Source of the DNA: Petrolisthes cinctipes
Lineage: Eukaryota > Arthropoda > Malacostraca > Decapoda > Porcellanidae
DNA: 64,000 nt
Assembly: GCA_033782935.1 (NCBI GenBank)
Contig: JAWQEG010000062.1
Coordinates: forward strand, 11,488,001-11,552,000
Reading direction: 5' to 3'
Positions within the stretch are counted from its first letter, which is position 1; the number at the start of each line of letters is the position of its first letter. The notes beneath the pieces are model-generated. The model did not search any database. It was given only the letters and a program-made list of their open reading frames with translations, and was not told the DNA's origin. The position numbers and the translations under genes are program-made. Positions 38,151-52,400 of the stretch are shown here, piece by piece.

Positions 38151-38790
38151 ATTTCGCTTCTTGGACCCAAAAATATCGAATTTTCGGGGGTTTTGAGCCA
38201 CAATTTGGGATATAACCGGGTACAGAGGATGCATGCACATATCGACTTTTTGCACCTAAAATATCGATTTTGAGCATGTTTTGGGTCTGTATCTTGAAAA
38301 CATTCTAGCAAGGAGTAGGCATGTACAGATCGCTTCTGGGACCCAAAAATACCGAATTTTCTGGTGTTTTAAACCTGAATTTGAGATATAGACGGGTACA
38401 GAAGATGCATACACATATTAACTTTGGGCACCTAAAATATAGATTTTCAGCATGTTTTAATCCTGTATTTTGAAAATACTTTAACACGGAGAAGGCATGT
38501 ACAGATGGCTTTTGGGACCCAAAAATATCGAATATTCGGGTGTTTTGAGTCTGAATTTGAGATATAAACGGGTACAGAAGATGCATGCACATATCGACTT
38601 TGGGCACCCAATATATCGATTTTTAGCATGTTCTGAGCTGATATTTTGAAAACATTCTAGCACTGAGTAGGCATGTACAGATCGCTTCTGGGACCCAAAA
38701 ATATTGAATTTTCGGGAGTTTTGAGCCTGAATTTGAGATATAACCGGGTACAGAGAATGCATACCAATATTGACTTTGTGCACCTAAAAT
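38151..38790 (+). repeat. Satellite monomers related to 39.9-40.2 kb
   Basis: The uncommon string gagccacaatttggg at 38,195 recurs at 39,952 (offset 1,757, 10 monomers). The similarity covers about 38,150-38,460. The rest is ordinary type A and type C monomers. Confidence 0.75.
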
Positions 38791-40250
38791 ATCAATTTTT
38801 TAGCATGTTTTGGGCCTGTATTTAAAAAACACTCTAACACGGAGTATGCATGTACAGATCGCTTCTGAGACCCAAAAATATCGAATTTTCGGAGTTTTGA
38901 GCCTGAATTTGAAATATAAACGGGTACAGAAGATGCATGCACATATCGACTTTTTGCACTTAAAATATCGATTTTGAGCATGTTTTGGGTCTGTATCTTG
39001 AAAACATTCTAGCAAGGAGTAGGCATGTACAGATCGCTTCTGGGACCCAAAAATATCGAATTTTCTGGTGTTTTGAACCAGAATTAGGGATATACACGGG
39101 TACAGAAGATGCATACACATATTGACTTTCGGCACATCAATATCGATTTTCAGCATGTTCTGGGCCTGTATTTTAAAAACTCTCTAACACGGAGTATGCA
39201 CGTACAGATCGCTTCTGGGACCAAAAAACATTGAATTTTCGGGTGTTTTGAGCATGAATTTTAGATATAAACGGGTACAGAAGATGCATGCACATATCGA
39301 CTTTGGGCAACTAAAATATCGATTTTGAGCATCTTTTGGGTCTGTATCTTGAAAATATTCTAGCAAGGAGTAGGCATGTACAGATCGCTTCTGGGACCCA
39401 AAAATATTGAATTTTCTGGTGTTTTGAACCAGAATTAGGGATATACACGGGTACAGAAGATGCATACACATATTGACTTTGGGCACATAAATATCGATTT
39501 TCAGCATGTTCTGGGCCTGTATTTTAAAAACTCTCTAACACGGAGTATGCACGTACAAATCGCTTCTGGGACCCAAAAACATTGAATTTTCGAGTGTTTT
39601 GAGCATGAATTTGAGATACAAACGGGTACCGAAGATGCATGCACATATCGACTTTGGGCAACTAAAATATCGATTTTAAGCATCTTTTGGGCCTGTATTT
39701 TGAAAATACTCAAACACGGTGTATACATGTACAGATCGCTTCTGGGACACAAAAATATCGATTTTTTTAGTGTTTTGAGCCGGAATTTGAGATATAAACG
39801 GGTACTGAAGATGCATGCACATATCGACTTTAGCACCCAAAATATCGATTTTTAGTATGTTTTGGGCGTATAATTTGAAAATATTCTAGCACTGAGTAGG
39901 AATGTACAGATCGCTTCTTGGACCCAAAAATATCGAATTTTCGGGGGTTTTGAGCCACAATTTGGGATATAACCGGGTACAGAGGATGCATGCACATATC
40001 GACTTTTTGCACCTAAAATATCGATTTTGAGCATGTTTTGGGTCTGTATCTTGAAAACATTTTAGCACTGAGTAGGCATGTACAGATCGCTTCTGGGACC
40101 CAAAAATACCGAATTTTCTGGTGTTTTAAACCTGAATTTGAGATATAGACGGGTACAGAAGATGCATACACATATTAACTTTGGGCACCTAAAATATAGA
40201 TTTTCAGCATGTTTTGTGCCTGTATTTTGAAAATACTGTACCACGGAGTA
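38791..40250 (+). repeat. 7-monomer-offset duplication, second copy, and local 2-monomer repeat
   Basis: This is the partner of 37,561-38,150. Inside it, about 39,110-39,340 repeats at about 39,462-39,692 (offset 352 bp, two monomers; gttctgggcctg with aactctctaacacgg twice). 39,910-40,225 matches 38,153-38,468. Confidence 0.75.
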
Positions 40251-41279
40251 GGCATGTACTGAACGCTTCTGGGACACAAAAATATGGATTTTTTGGGTAT
40301 TTTAAGCCTGAATTTGAGATATAAACGGGTACATAAGATGCATGCACATATCGACTTTGGACACCTAAAATATCGATTTTTAGTATGTTTTGGGACTGTA
40401 TTTTAAAAACTCTCTAACACGGAGTAGACATGTACAGATCGCTTTTGGGACCCAAAAATATCGAATTTTCGGGTGTTTTGAGCATGAATTTTAGATATAA
40501 ACGGGTACAGAAGATGCATGCACATATCCACTTTTCGCACCTAAAATATCGATTTTGATCTTGTTTTGGGTCTGTATCTTGAAAAAATTCTAGCAAGGAG
40601 TAGGCATGTACAGATCGCTCCTGGGACCCAAAAATATCGAATTTTCGGTTGTTTTGAACCAGAATTTGGGATATAGACGGATACAAAAGATGCATGCACA
40701 TATCGACTTTGGGCACCTAAAATATCGATTTTGAGCATGTTTTGGACCTGTATTTTGAAAATACACTAACACGAAGTAGGCATGTACAGGTCGCTTCTGG
40801 TACCCAAAAATATCGAATTTTCGGGTGTTTTGAGCCTGAATTTGAGATATAAACGGGTACAGAAGATGCATGCACATATCGACTTTTTGCACCTAAAATA
40901 TCGATTTTGAGCATGTTTTGGGTCTGTATCTTGAAAACATTCTAGCAAGAAGTAGGCATGTTCAGATTGCTTCTGGGACCCAAAAACATCGAATTTTCGA
41001 ATGTTTTGAACCTGAATTTAGGATATAGACGGTTACAGAAGATGCATACACATATTGACTTTGGGAACCTAAAATATCGATTTTCAGCATGTTTTAGGCT
41101 TGTATTTTGAAAATACTCTAACACGGAGTATGCATGTACAAATCGCTTCTGGGACACAAAAATATCGATTATTCGGGTGTTTTGAGTCTGAATTTAAGAT
41201 ATAAACGGGTATAGAAGATGCATGCACATATCGACTTTGGGCACCCAAAATATCGACTTTTAGCATGTTCTGAGCCTAT
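40251..41279 (+). repeat. Satellite monomers, M1/M2-like and type B
   Basis: About six monomers lie here. The pair at about 40,376-40,725 (tttttagtatg with gagtagacatg, then gatcttgttttggg) resembles M1-M2 of the 10-monomer repeat. Nothing other than repeat is seen. Confidence 0.8.
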
Positions 41280-42110
41280 ATTTTGAAAACATTCTAGCAC
41301 TGAGTAGGCATGTACAGATCGCTCCTGGGATTCAAAAATATTGAATTTTCGGGTGTTTTGAGCCTGAATTTGAGATATAAACGGGTACTGAAGATGCATG
41401 CACATATCGACTTTGGGCACGTAAAATATCGATTTTCAGCATGTTTTGGGTTTGTATCTTGAAAACATTCTAGCAAGGAGTAGGCATGTATAGATCGCTT
41501 CTGGGACCAAAAAATATCGAATTTTCTTGTTTTTTGAACCTGAATTTGGGATATAGATGGGTACAGAAGATGCATACACATATCGACTTTGGGCACCTAA
41601 AATATCGATTTTCAGCATGTTTTGGGCCTGTATTTTGAAAATACTTTAACACGGAGTAGGCATGTACAGGTCGCTTTTGGGACCCAAAAATATCGAATTT
41701 TCGGGTGTTCTGAGCCTGAATTTGAGATATAAACGGGTACAGAAGATGCATGCACATATCGACTTTGGACACCTAAAATATCGATTTTGAGCATGTTTTG
41801 GGCCTGTATCTTGAAAACATTCTAGCAAGGAGTAGGCATGTACAGATCGCTTCTGAGACCCAAAAATATCGAATTTTCGGGTGTTTTGAACCTGAATTTG
41901 GGATATAGACGGGTACAGAAGATGCATACACATATTGACTTTGGGCACCTAAAATATATATTTTCAGCATGTTTTAGGCCTGTATTTTGAAAATACTTAA
42001 CACGGAGTAGGCATGTACAGATCGCTTAAGGGACCCAAAAATATCGAATTTTCGGAGTTTTTGAGCCTGAATTTGAGATATAAACGGGTACAGAAGATAC
42101 ATGCACATAT
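41280..42110 (+). repeat. 11-monomer-offset duplication, first copy
   Basis: This matches 43,213-44,043 at an offset of 1,933 bp. Shared markers are cgctcctgggattcaaaaat, ggtactgaagatgc, tggggcacgtaaaat-like ends, acaggtcgctt and aatacttaacacgg. The copies differ at a noticeable number of bases. Confidence 0.78.
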
Positions 42111-43212
42111 CGACTTTTGCAGCCAAAATATCGATGTTGAGCATGTTTTGTGTCTGTATCTTGAAAACATTCTAGAAAGTAGTAGGCATGTACAGATCGC
42201 TTCTGGGACCCAAAAATATCGAATTTTTGGGTGTTTTGAACCTGAATTTAGGATATAGACGGGTACAGAAGATGCATACACATATTGACTTTGGGCACTT
42301 AAAATATCGATTTTTAGCATGTTTTGGGCCTGTATTTTAAAAACCCTCTACCACGGAGTATGCACGTACAGATCGCTTCTTGGACCAAAAAATATTGAAT
42401 TTTTGGGTGTTTTGAGCCTAAATTTGAGATATAAACGGGTACAGAAGATGCATGCACATATCCACTTTGGGCACCTAAAATATCGATTTTGAGCATGTTT
42501 TGGGCCTGCATTTTGAAAATACTCTAACACGTAGTAGGCATGTACAGATCGCTTCTGGGACACAAAAATATCAATTTTTTGGGTGTTTTGAGCCTGAATT
42601 TGAGATATAAACGGGTACAGAAGATGCATGCACATATTGACTTTGGGCACCTGAAATATCGATTTTTAGCATGTTTTGAGCCTATATTTTAATAACATTC
42701 AAGCACTGAGTATGCATGTACAGATCGCTTAAAGGACCCGCAAATATGGAATTTTCGAGTGTTTTGAGCCATAATTTGAGATATAAACGGGTACTGAAGA
42801 TGCATGCACATATCGACTTTTTGCACCTGAAATATCGATTTGGATCATGTTTTCGGTCTGTATCTTGAAAAAGTTCTAGCAAGGAGTAGGCATATACAGA
42901 TCGCTTCTGGGACCAAAAAATATCGAATTTTCGGGTGTTTTGAACCTGAATTTGGGATATAGACGGATACAGAAGATGCATGCACATATCGACTTTGGGC
43001 ACATAAAATATCGATTTTGAGCATGTTTTGGGCCTGTATTTTGAAAATACTCTAACACGGTGTAGACATGTACAGATCGCTTCTGGGACAAAAAAATATC
43101 GATTTTTTGGGTGTTTTGAGCCTGAATTTGAGATATAAACGGGTACAGAAGATGCATGAACATATCGACTTTTGCAGCCAAAATATCGATTTTTAGTATG
43201 TTTTGGGCCTAT
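42111..43212 (+). repeat. Satellite monomers between the 11-monomer copies
   Basis: About six monomers of types A, B and C lie here. Private changes include tcgatgttgagc near 42,133, cattctagaaagtag near 42,169 and tttggatcatgttttcgg near 42,840. No other sequence is present. Confidence 0.8.
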
Positions 43213-44490
43213 ATTTTGAAAATATTCTAGCACTGAGTAGGCATGTACAGATCGCTCCTGGGATTCAAAAATATTGAATTTTCGGGTGTTTTGAGCCTGA
43301 ATTTGAGATATTAACGGGTACTGAAGATGCATGCACATATCGACTTTGGGCACGTAAAATATCGATTTTCAGCATGTTTTGTGTTTGTATCTTGAAAACA
43401 TTTTAGCAAGGAGTAGGCATGTACAGATCGCTTCTGGGACCAAAAAATATCGAATTTTCGGGTGTTTTGAACCTGAATTTGGGATATAGATGGGTACAGA
43501 AGATGCATACACATATTGACTTTGGGCACCTAAAATATAGATTTTCAGCATGTTTTGGGCCTGTATTTTGAAAATACTTTAACACGGAGTAGGTATGTAC
43601 AGGTCGCTTTGGGGACCCAAAAATATCGAATTTTAGGGTGTTCTGAGCCTGAATTTGAGATATAAACGGGTACAGAAGATGCATGCACATATCGACTTTG
43701 GACACCTAAAATATCGATTTTGAGCATGTTTTGGGCCTGTATCTTGAAAACATTCTAGCAAGGAGTAGGCATGTACAGATCGCTTCTGAGACCCAAAAAT
43801 ATCGAATTTTCGGGTGTTTTGAACCTGAATTTGGGATATAGACGGGTACAGAAGATGCATACACATATTGACTTTGGGCACCTAAAGTATAGATTTTCAG
43901 CATGTTTTGGGCCTGTATTTTGAAAATACTTAACACGGAGTAGGCAAGTACAGATAGCTTAAGGGACACAAAAATATCGAATCTTCGGAGTTTTGAGCCT
44001 GAATTTGAGATATAAACGGGTACAGAAGATGCATGCACATATCGACTTTGGACACCTAAAATATCGGTTTTTAGCATGTTTTGAGCCTACATTTTGAAAT
44101 CATTCTAGCACTGAGTATGCATGTACAGTTTGCTTAAGGAACCCAAAAACATGGAATTTTCGGGTGTTTTGAGCTTGAATTTGAGATATAAACGGGTACA
44201 AAAGATGCATGCACATACCGACTTTTTGCACCTAAAATATCGATTTTGATCTTGTTATGGGTCTGTATCTTGAAAAAATTCTAGCAAGGAGTAGGCAAGT
44301 ACAGATCGCTCCTGGGACCCAAAAATATCGAATTTTCGGGTGTTTTGAACCTGAATTTGGGATATAGACGGATACAGAAGATGCATGCACATACAGACTT
44401 TTGGCACCTAAAATATCGATTTTCAGCATGTTTTGGGCCTGTATTTTGAAAATACTTAACACGGAGTAGGCATGTACAGATCGCTTAAGG
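43213..44490 (+). repeat. 11-monomer second copy, overlapping a 7-monomer-offset first copy
   Basis: 43,213-44,043 is the partner of 41,280-42,110. From about 43,740 to 44,490 it also matches 44,968-45,718 at an offset of 1,228 bp, with ctaaagtatag, cgaatcttcggag, tatcggtttttagc, cctacattttgaaatcattc and gtacagtttgcttaagg all repeated. Confidence 0.8.
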
Positions 44491-44967
44491 GACCCAAAAA
44501 TATCGAATTTTCTGGTGTTTTGAACCTGATTTTGGGATATAGATGGGAACAGAAGATACATACACATATTGACTTTGTGCACCTAAAATATAGATTTTCA
44601 GCATGTTTTTGGCCTGTATTTTGAAAATACTCTAACACGGTGTAGACATGTACAGATCGCTTCTGGGACAAAAAAATATCGATTTTTTGAGTGTTTTGAG
44701 CCTGAATTTGAGATATAAACGGGTACAGAAGATGCATGCACATATCGACTTTGGCACCCAAAATATCGATTTTTAGTATGTTTTGGGCGTATAATTTGAA
44801 AATATTCTAGCACTGAGTAGGCATGTACAGATCGCTTCTGGGACCCAAAAATATCGAATTTTCGGGGGCTTTGACCCAGAATTTGGGATATAACCGGGTA
44901 CAGAGGATGCATGCACATATCAACTTTTTGCACCTAAAATATCGATTTTGAGCATGTTTTGGGTCTG
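44491..44967 (+). repeat. Satellite monomers including a type C/gamma unit
   Basis: The type C/gamma monomer at about 44,760-44,935 (gtatgttttgggcgtataat, gggggctttgacccagaat, accgggtacagagg) belongs to a composite subfamily found at about 607, 3,070, 39,850, 48,282, 60,780, 62,012 and 63,420. Confidence 0.8.
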
Positions 44968-45718
44968 TATCTTGAAAACATTTTAGCAAGGAGTAGGCAT
45001 GTACAGATCGCTTCTGAGACCCAAGAATATCGAATTTTCTTGTGTTTTGAACCTGAATTTGGGATATAGACAGGTACAGAAGATGCATACACATATTGAC
45101 TTTGGGCACCTAAAGTATAGATTTTCAGCATGTTTTGGGCCTGTATTTTGAAAATATTTAACACGGAGTAGGCAAGTACAGATCGCTTAAGGGACACAAA
45201 AATATCGAATCTTCGGAGTTTTGAGCCTGAATTTGAGATATAAACGGGTACAGAAGATGCATGCACATATCGACTTTGGACACCTAAAATATCGGTTTTT
45301 AGCATGTTTTGAGCCTACATTTTGAAATCATTCTAGCACTGAGTATGCATGTACAGTTTGCTTAAGGAACCCAAAAACATGGAATTTTCGGGTGTTTTGA
45401 GCTTGAATTTGAGATATAAACGGGTACAAAAGATGCATGCACATATCGACTTTTTGCACCTAAAATATCGATTTTGATCTTGTTATGGGTCTGTATCTTG
45501 AAAAAATTCTAGCAAGGAGTAGGCAAGTACAGATCGCTCCTGGGACCCAAAAATATCGAATTTTCGGGTGTTTTGAACCTGAATTTGGGATATAGACGGA
45601 TACAGAAGATGCATGCACATACAGACTTTTGGCACCTAAAATATCGATTTTGAGCATTTTTTGGGCCTGTATTTTGAAAATACTTAACACGGAGTAGGCA
45701 TGTACAGATCGCTTAAGG
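44968..45718 (+). repeat. 7-monomer-offset duplication, second copy
   Basis: This is the partner of 43,740-44,490. It differs at few bases (aatatttaacacgg for aatacttaacacgg; gagcattttttggg for cagcatgttttggg). Confidence 0.8.
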
Positions 45719-47560
45719 GACCCAAAAATATCGAATTTTCGGAGTTTTGAGCCTGAATTTGAGATATAAACGGGTACAGAAGATGCATGCACATATCGAC
45801 TTTTGCAGCCAAAATATCGATTTTTAGTATGTTTTGGGCCTATATTTTGAAAATATTCTAGCACTGAGTAGGCATGTACAGATCGCTCCTGGAATTCAAA
45901 AATATTGAATTTTCGGGTGTTTTGAGCCTGAATTTGAGATATAAATGGGTACTGAAGATGCATTCACATATCGACTTTGGGCACCTAAAATATCGATTTT
46001 CAGCATGTTTTGGGGATATATTTTGAAAATATTCTAGCACTGAGAAGGCATGTACAGATCGCTATTGGGACCCGAAAATATCGAATTTTCGGGTGTTTTG
46101 AGCCTGAATTTGGGATATAACCGTGTACAGAGGATGCATGCACATATCGACTTTTTGCACTTAAAATATCGAATTTGAGCATGTTTTGGGTTTGTATCTT
46201 GAAAATATTCTAGCAAGGAGTAGGCATGTACAGATCGCTTCTGGGACCAAAAAATATCGAATTTTATGGTGTTTTGAACCTGATTTTGGGATATAGATGG
46301 GTACAGAAGATGCATACACATATTGACTTTGGGCACCTAAAATATAGATTTTCAGCATGTTTTTGGCCTGTATTTTGAAAATACTCTAACACGGTGTAGA
46401 CATGTACAGATCGCTTCTGGGACCCAAAAATATCGAATTTTCGGGGGTTTTGAGCATGAATTTGGGATATAACCGGGTACAGAGGATGCATGCACATATC
46501 GACTTTTTGCACCTAAAATATCGATTTTGAGCATGTTTTGGGTCTGTATCTTGAAAACATTTTAGCAAGGAGTAGGCATGTACAGATTGCTTCAGATACC
46601 CAAGAATATCGAATTTTCTTGTGTTTTGAACCTGAATTTGGGATATAGACGGGTACAGAAGATGCATACACATATTGCCTTTGGGCACCTAAAATATAGA
46701 TTTTCAGCATGTTTTGGGCCTGTATTTTGAAAATACTTAACACGGAGTAGGCATGTACAGATCGCTTAAGGAACCCAAAAACTTGGAATTTTTGGGTGTT
46801 TTGAGCTTGAATTTGAGATATAAACGGGTACAGAAGATGCATGCACATATCGACTTTTTGCACCAAAAATATCGATTTTGATCTTGTTATGGGTCTGTAT
46901 CTTGAAAATATTCTAGCAAGGAGTAGGCATGTACAGATCGATCCTGGGACACAAAAATATCGAATTTTCGGGTGTTTTGAACCTGAATTTGGGATATAGA
47001 CGGATACAGAAGATGCATGCACTTAACGACTTTTGGCACCTAAAATATCGATTTTGAGCATGTTTTGGGCCTGTATTTTGAAAATACTCTAACACGGAGT
47101 AGGCATGTACAGATCGCTTCTGGGACCCAAAAATATCGAATTTTCGTGTGTTTTGAGCCTGAATTTGAGATATAAACGGGTACAGAAGATGCATGCACAT
47201 ATCGACTTTTTGCACCTAAAATATCGATTTTGTGCATGTTTTGGGTCTGTATCTTGAAAACATTCTAGCAAGAAGTAGGCATGTACAGATCGCTTCTGGG
47301 ACACAAAAATATCGAATTTACGAAAGTTTTGAACCTGAATTTGGGATATAGACGGGTACCGAAGATGCATAAACATATTGACTTTGGGCACCCCAAATAT
47401 CGATTTTGAGCATGTTTTGGGCATGTATTTTTAAAACACTCTAACATGGAGTAGGCATGTACAGATTGCTTCTGGGACACAAAAATATCGAATTTTTGAG
47501 TGTTTTGAGCCTGAATTTGAGATATAAACGGGTACAGAAGATGCATGCACATATCGACTT
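45719..47560 (+). repeat. Satellite monomers, first copy of an 11-monomer-offset duplication at 46.35-46.7 kb
   Basis: 46,352-46,700 matches 48,286-48,634 at an offset of 1,934 bp, including the rare cttcagatacccaagaat/cttcagaaaccctagaat segment and the unusual tattgcctttggg. The other monomers are types A, B and C with scattered private changes. Confidence 0.75.
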
Positions 47561-49460
47561 TGGTCACTTAAAATATCGATTTTTAGCATGTTTTGGGCCT
47601 GTAATTTGGAAATACTCTAACACGGAGTAGGCATGTACAGATCGCTTTTGGGACCCCAAAATATCAAATTTTCGGGTGTTTTGAGCCTGAATTTGAGATA
47701 TAAACGGGTACAGAAGATGCATACACATATTGACTTTGGGCACCTAAAATATAGTTTTTTAGCATGTTTTGGGCCTGTATTTTGAAAATACTTAACACGG
47801 AGAAGGCATGTACAGATCGCTTATGGGACCCAAAAATATCGAATTTTCGGGTGTTTTGAGCCTGAATTTGAGATATAAACGGGTACAGAAGATTCATGCA
47901 CATATCGACTTTTTGCACCTAAAATATCGATTTTGAGCATGTTTTGGGTTTGTATCTTGAAAACATTCTAGCAAGGAGTAGGCATGTACAGATCGCTTCT
48001 GGAATCACAAAAATATCGAATTTTCGGGTGTTTTGAGCCTGAATTTGGGATATAACTGGGTACAGATAATGCATACACATATTGACTTAGGGCACCTAAA
48101 ATATAGATTTTCAGCATGTTTTTGGCCTGTATTATGAAAATACTCTAACACGGTGTAGACATGTACAGATCGCTTCTGGGACAAAAAAATATCGATTTTT
48201 CGGGTGTTTTGAGCCTGAATTTGAGTTATAAACGGGTACAGAAGATGCATGCACATATCGACTTTGGCACCCAAAATATCGATTTTTAGTATGTTTTCGG
48301 CGTATAATTTGAAAATATTCTAGCACTGAGTAGGCATGTACAGATCGCTTCTGGGACCCAAAAATATCGAATTTTCGGGGGTTTTGAGCCAGAATTTGGG
48401 ATATAACCGGGTACAGAGGATGCATGCACATATCGACTTTTTGCACCTAAAATATCGATTTTGAGCATGTTTTGGGTCTGTATCTTGAAAACATTTTAGC
48501 AAGGAGTAGGCATGTACAGATTGCTTCAGAAACCCTAGAATATCGAATTTTCTTGTGTTTTGAACCTGAATTTGGGATATAGACGGGTACAGAAGATGCA
48601 TACACATATTGCCTTTGGGCACCTAAAATATAGATTTTCAGCATGTTTTGGGCCTGTATTTTGAAAATACTCTAACACGGAGTAGGCATGTACAGATCGC
48701 TTTTGGGACCCCAAAATATCAAATTTTCGGGTGTTTTGATCCTGAATTTGAGATATAAACGGGTACAGAAGATGCATACACATATTGACTTTGGGCACCT
48801 AAAATAGAGTTTTTTAGCATGTTTTGGGCCTGTATTTTGAAAATACTTAACACGGAGTAGGCATGTACAGATCGCTTATGGGACCCAAAAATATCGAATT
48901 TTCGGGTGTTTTGAGCCTGAATTTGAGATATAAACGGGTACAGAAGATTCATGCACATATCGACTTTTTGCACCTAAAATATCGATTTTGAGCATGTTTT
49001 GGTTTTGTATCTTGAAAACATTCTAGCAAGGAGTAGGCATGTACAGATCGCTTCTGGAATCCCAAAAATATCGAATTTTCGGGTGTTTTGAGCCTGAATT
49101 TGGGATATAACCGGGTACAGATAATGCATACACATATTGACTTTGGGCACCTAAAATATAGTTTTTTAGCATGTTTTGTGCCTGTATTTTGAAAATACTT
49201 AACACGGAGTAGGCATGTACAGATCGCTTATGGGACCCAAAAATATCAAATTTTCGGGTGTGTTGAGCCTGAATTTGAGATATAAACGGGTACAGAAGAT
49301 TCATGCACATATCGACTTTTTGCACCTAAAATATCGATTTTGAGCATGTTTTGGGTTTGTATCTTGAAAACATTCTAGCAAGGAGTAGGCATGTACAGAT
49401 CGCTTCTGGAATCCCAAAAATATCGAATTTTCGGGTGTTTTGAACCTGAATTTGGGATAT
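47561..49460 (+). repeat. Local 2- and 6-monomer duplications
   Basis: The variant gaagattcatgcac occurs at about 47,889, 48,944 and 49,296, giving offsets of 1,055 bp (six monomers) and 352 bp (two monomers). Each is preceded by gttttttagcatg and aatacttaacacgg, and followed by gttttgggtttgtatcttg (one copy reads gttttggttttg) and cttctggaatc. This indicates at least two successive unequal exchanges. Confidence 0.82.
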
Positions 49461-52400
49461 AACCGAGTACAGAGGATGCATACACATATTGACTTTGGGC
49501 ACCTAAAATTTCGATTTTTAGCATGTTTTGGCCCTGTATTTTAAAAACACTCTAAGACGGAGTATGCACGTACAGATAGCTTCTGGGACCCAAAAATATC
49601 GAATTTTCGGGTGTTTTGAGCCTGAATTTGATATATAAACGGGTACAGAAGATGCATGCACATATTGACTTTGGGCACCTAAAATATCGATTTTTAGCAT
49701 GTTTTGAGCCTATATTTTGAAAACATTCTTGCACTGAGTAGGCATATACAGATCGTTTTTAAGACCCAAAAATGTTCAATTTTCGGGTGTTTTAGAATCA
49801 ATTTGATATATAAACGGGTAATGAAGATACATGCACATATCGACTTTTTTATCCTAAAATATCGATATTGTGCATGTTTTGGGTCTATATCTTGAAAACA
49901 TTCTTGAAAGTAGTAGGCATGTACAGATCGCTTATGTGACCCAAAAATATCGAGTTTTCGGGTGTTTTGAGCCTGTATTTCAGATATAAATGGGTACAGT
50001 AGATGCTTGCACATATCGACTTTGGGCACCCAAAATATCGATTTTCAGCATGTTTTTGGCCTGTAATTTGAAAATACTCTAACACGGACTAGGCATGTAC
50101 TGATCGCTTCTGGGACACAAAAATATCGAATATTCGGGTGTTTTGAACCTGAATTTGAGATATAAACGGGTACAGAAGATGCATGCATATATCGACTTTG
50201 GGCACCCCAAATATCGATTTTGAGCATGTTTTGGGCATGTATTTTTAAAATACTCTAACACGGAGTAAGAATGTACAGATCGCTTCTGGGACACAAAAAT
50301 ATCGAATTTTTGGGTATTTTTAGCCTGAATTTGAGATATAAACGGGTACAGAAGATGCATGCACATATCGACTTTGGGCACCTAAAATATCGATTTTTAG
50401 CATGTTTTGGGCCTGTATTTTGAAAATACACTAACACGGTGTAGGCATGTACAGATCGCTTTTGGGACCCAAAAATATCGATTTTTCGGGGGTTTTGAGC
50501 CAGAATTTGAGATATAAACAGGTACATAAGATGCAATGACATATCGACTTTGGACACCTAAAATATCGATTTTTAGCATGTTTTGGGACTATATGTTGAA
50601 AATATTTTAGCACTGAGTAGGCATGTACAGATCGCTTCTGGGACAAAAAATATCGAATTTTCGGATGTTTCGAGCCTAAATTTGGGATATAAACGGGTAC
50701 AGAAGATGCATGCACATATCGACTTTGGGCACCTAAAATATTGATTTTTAGCATGTTTTGGGCCTGTATTTTGAAAATACACTAACACGGTCTAGGCATG
50801 TACAGATCGCTTCTGGGACCCAAAAATATTGACTTTTCGGGTGTTTAGAGCTTGAATTTGAGATATAAACGGGTACTGAAGATACATGCACATATCGACT
50901 TTTTGCACCTAAATTATCGATTTTAATCATGTTCTGGGTCTGTATCTTGAAAATATTCTAGCAAGGAGTAGGCATGTACAGATTGCTTATGGGACCCAAA
51001 AATATTGAATTTTCGGGTGTTTTGAGCCTGAATTTGAGATATAAACGGATACTTAAGATGCATGCACATATCGACTATGGGCACCTAAAATATCGATCGT
51101 GAGCATATTTTCGGATTGTATTTTGAAAATACTCTAACACCGAGTAGGCATGTACAGATCGCTTTTGGGACCCAAAAATATCGAATTTTCAGGTGTTTTG
51201 AGCCTGAATTTGAGATATAAACGGGTACAGAAGATGTATGCACATATCGACTTTGGACACCTAAAATATCGATTTTTATCATGTTCTAGACCTCTATTTT
51301 GAAAACATTCTAGCACTGAGTAGGCATGTACAGATCGCTTCTGGGACCCAAAAATATTGAATTTTCGGGTGTTTTGAGCCTGAATTTGAGATATAACCGG
51401 GTAGAGAGAATGCATACACATATTGACTTGTGCACCTAAAATATCAATTTTCAGCAAGTTTTGGGCCTGTATTTTGAAAGTACTCTAACACTGAGTATTC
51501 ATCTACAGATCGTTTCTGGGACACAAAAATATTGAATTTTCGGGTGTTTTGAGCATGTATTTGAGATGTAAACCGGTACTGAAGATACATGCACATATCG
51601 ACTTTTTGCACATAAAATATCGATTTTGAGCATGTTTTGGGTCTGTATCTTGAAAACATTCTAGCAAGAAGTAGGCATGTACAGATCGCTTCTGGGACCA
51701 AAAAATACCGAATTTTCGGGTGTTTTGAGCCTGAATTTGAGATATAAACGGGTTAATAAGATGCATGCACATATCGACTTTGGGCACCTAAAATATCGAT
51801 TTTCAGCATGTTTTATTGCCTGTATTTTTAAAGTACTCTAACACTGAGTAGGCATGTATACCAGATCGCTTCTGGAACCCAAAAATACTGAATTTCCGGG
51901 TGTTTAGAGCCTGAATTTAAGATATAAACGGGTACAGAAGATGCAGGCACATATTGACTATGGGCAGCTAAAATATCGATTTTCAGCATGTTTTGGGCAT
52001 GTATTTTGAAATTACTTAAACACGGAGTAGGCATATACAGATTGCATCTGGGACCCAAAAATATCGAATTTTCGGGTGTTTTGAGCCTAAATTTGAGATA
52101 TAAACTGGTACAGAACATCCATGCACATAACGACTTGGGACACCTAAAATATAAATTTATAGCATGTTTTAAACCTATATTTTAAAAACATTCTAGCACT
52201 GAGTAAACATGTACAGATGGCTTCTGGAACCTAAAACTACTGAATATTCGGGTGTTTTGAGCTTGAATTTGAGATGTAAACCGGTACTGAAGATGCATGC
52301 ACATATCGACTTTGGGCACCTAAAATTTCGATTTTAAGCTTGTTTTGGACCTGTATTTTGAAAATACTCTAACACGTAGTAGGCATGTACATATCGCTTT

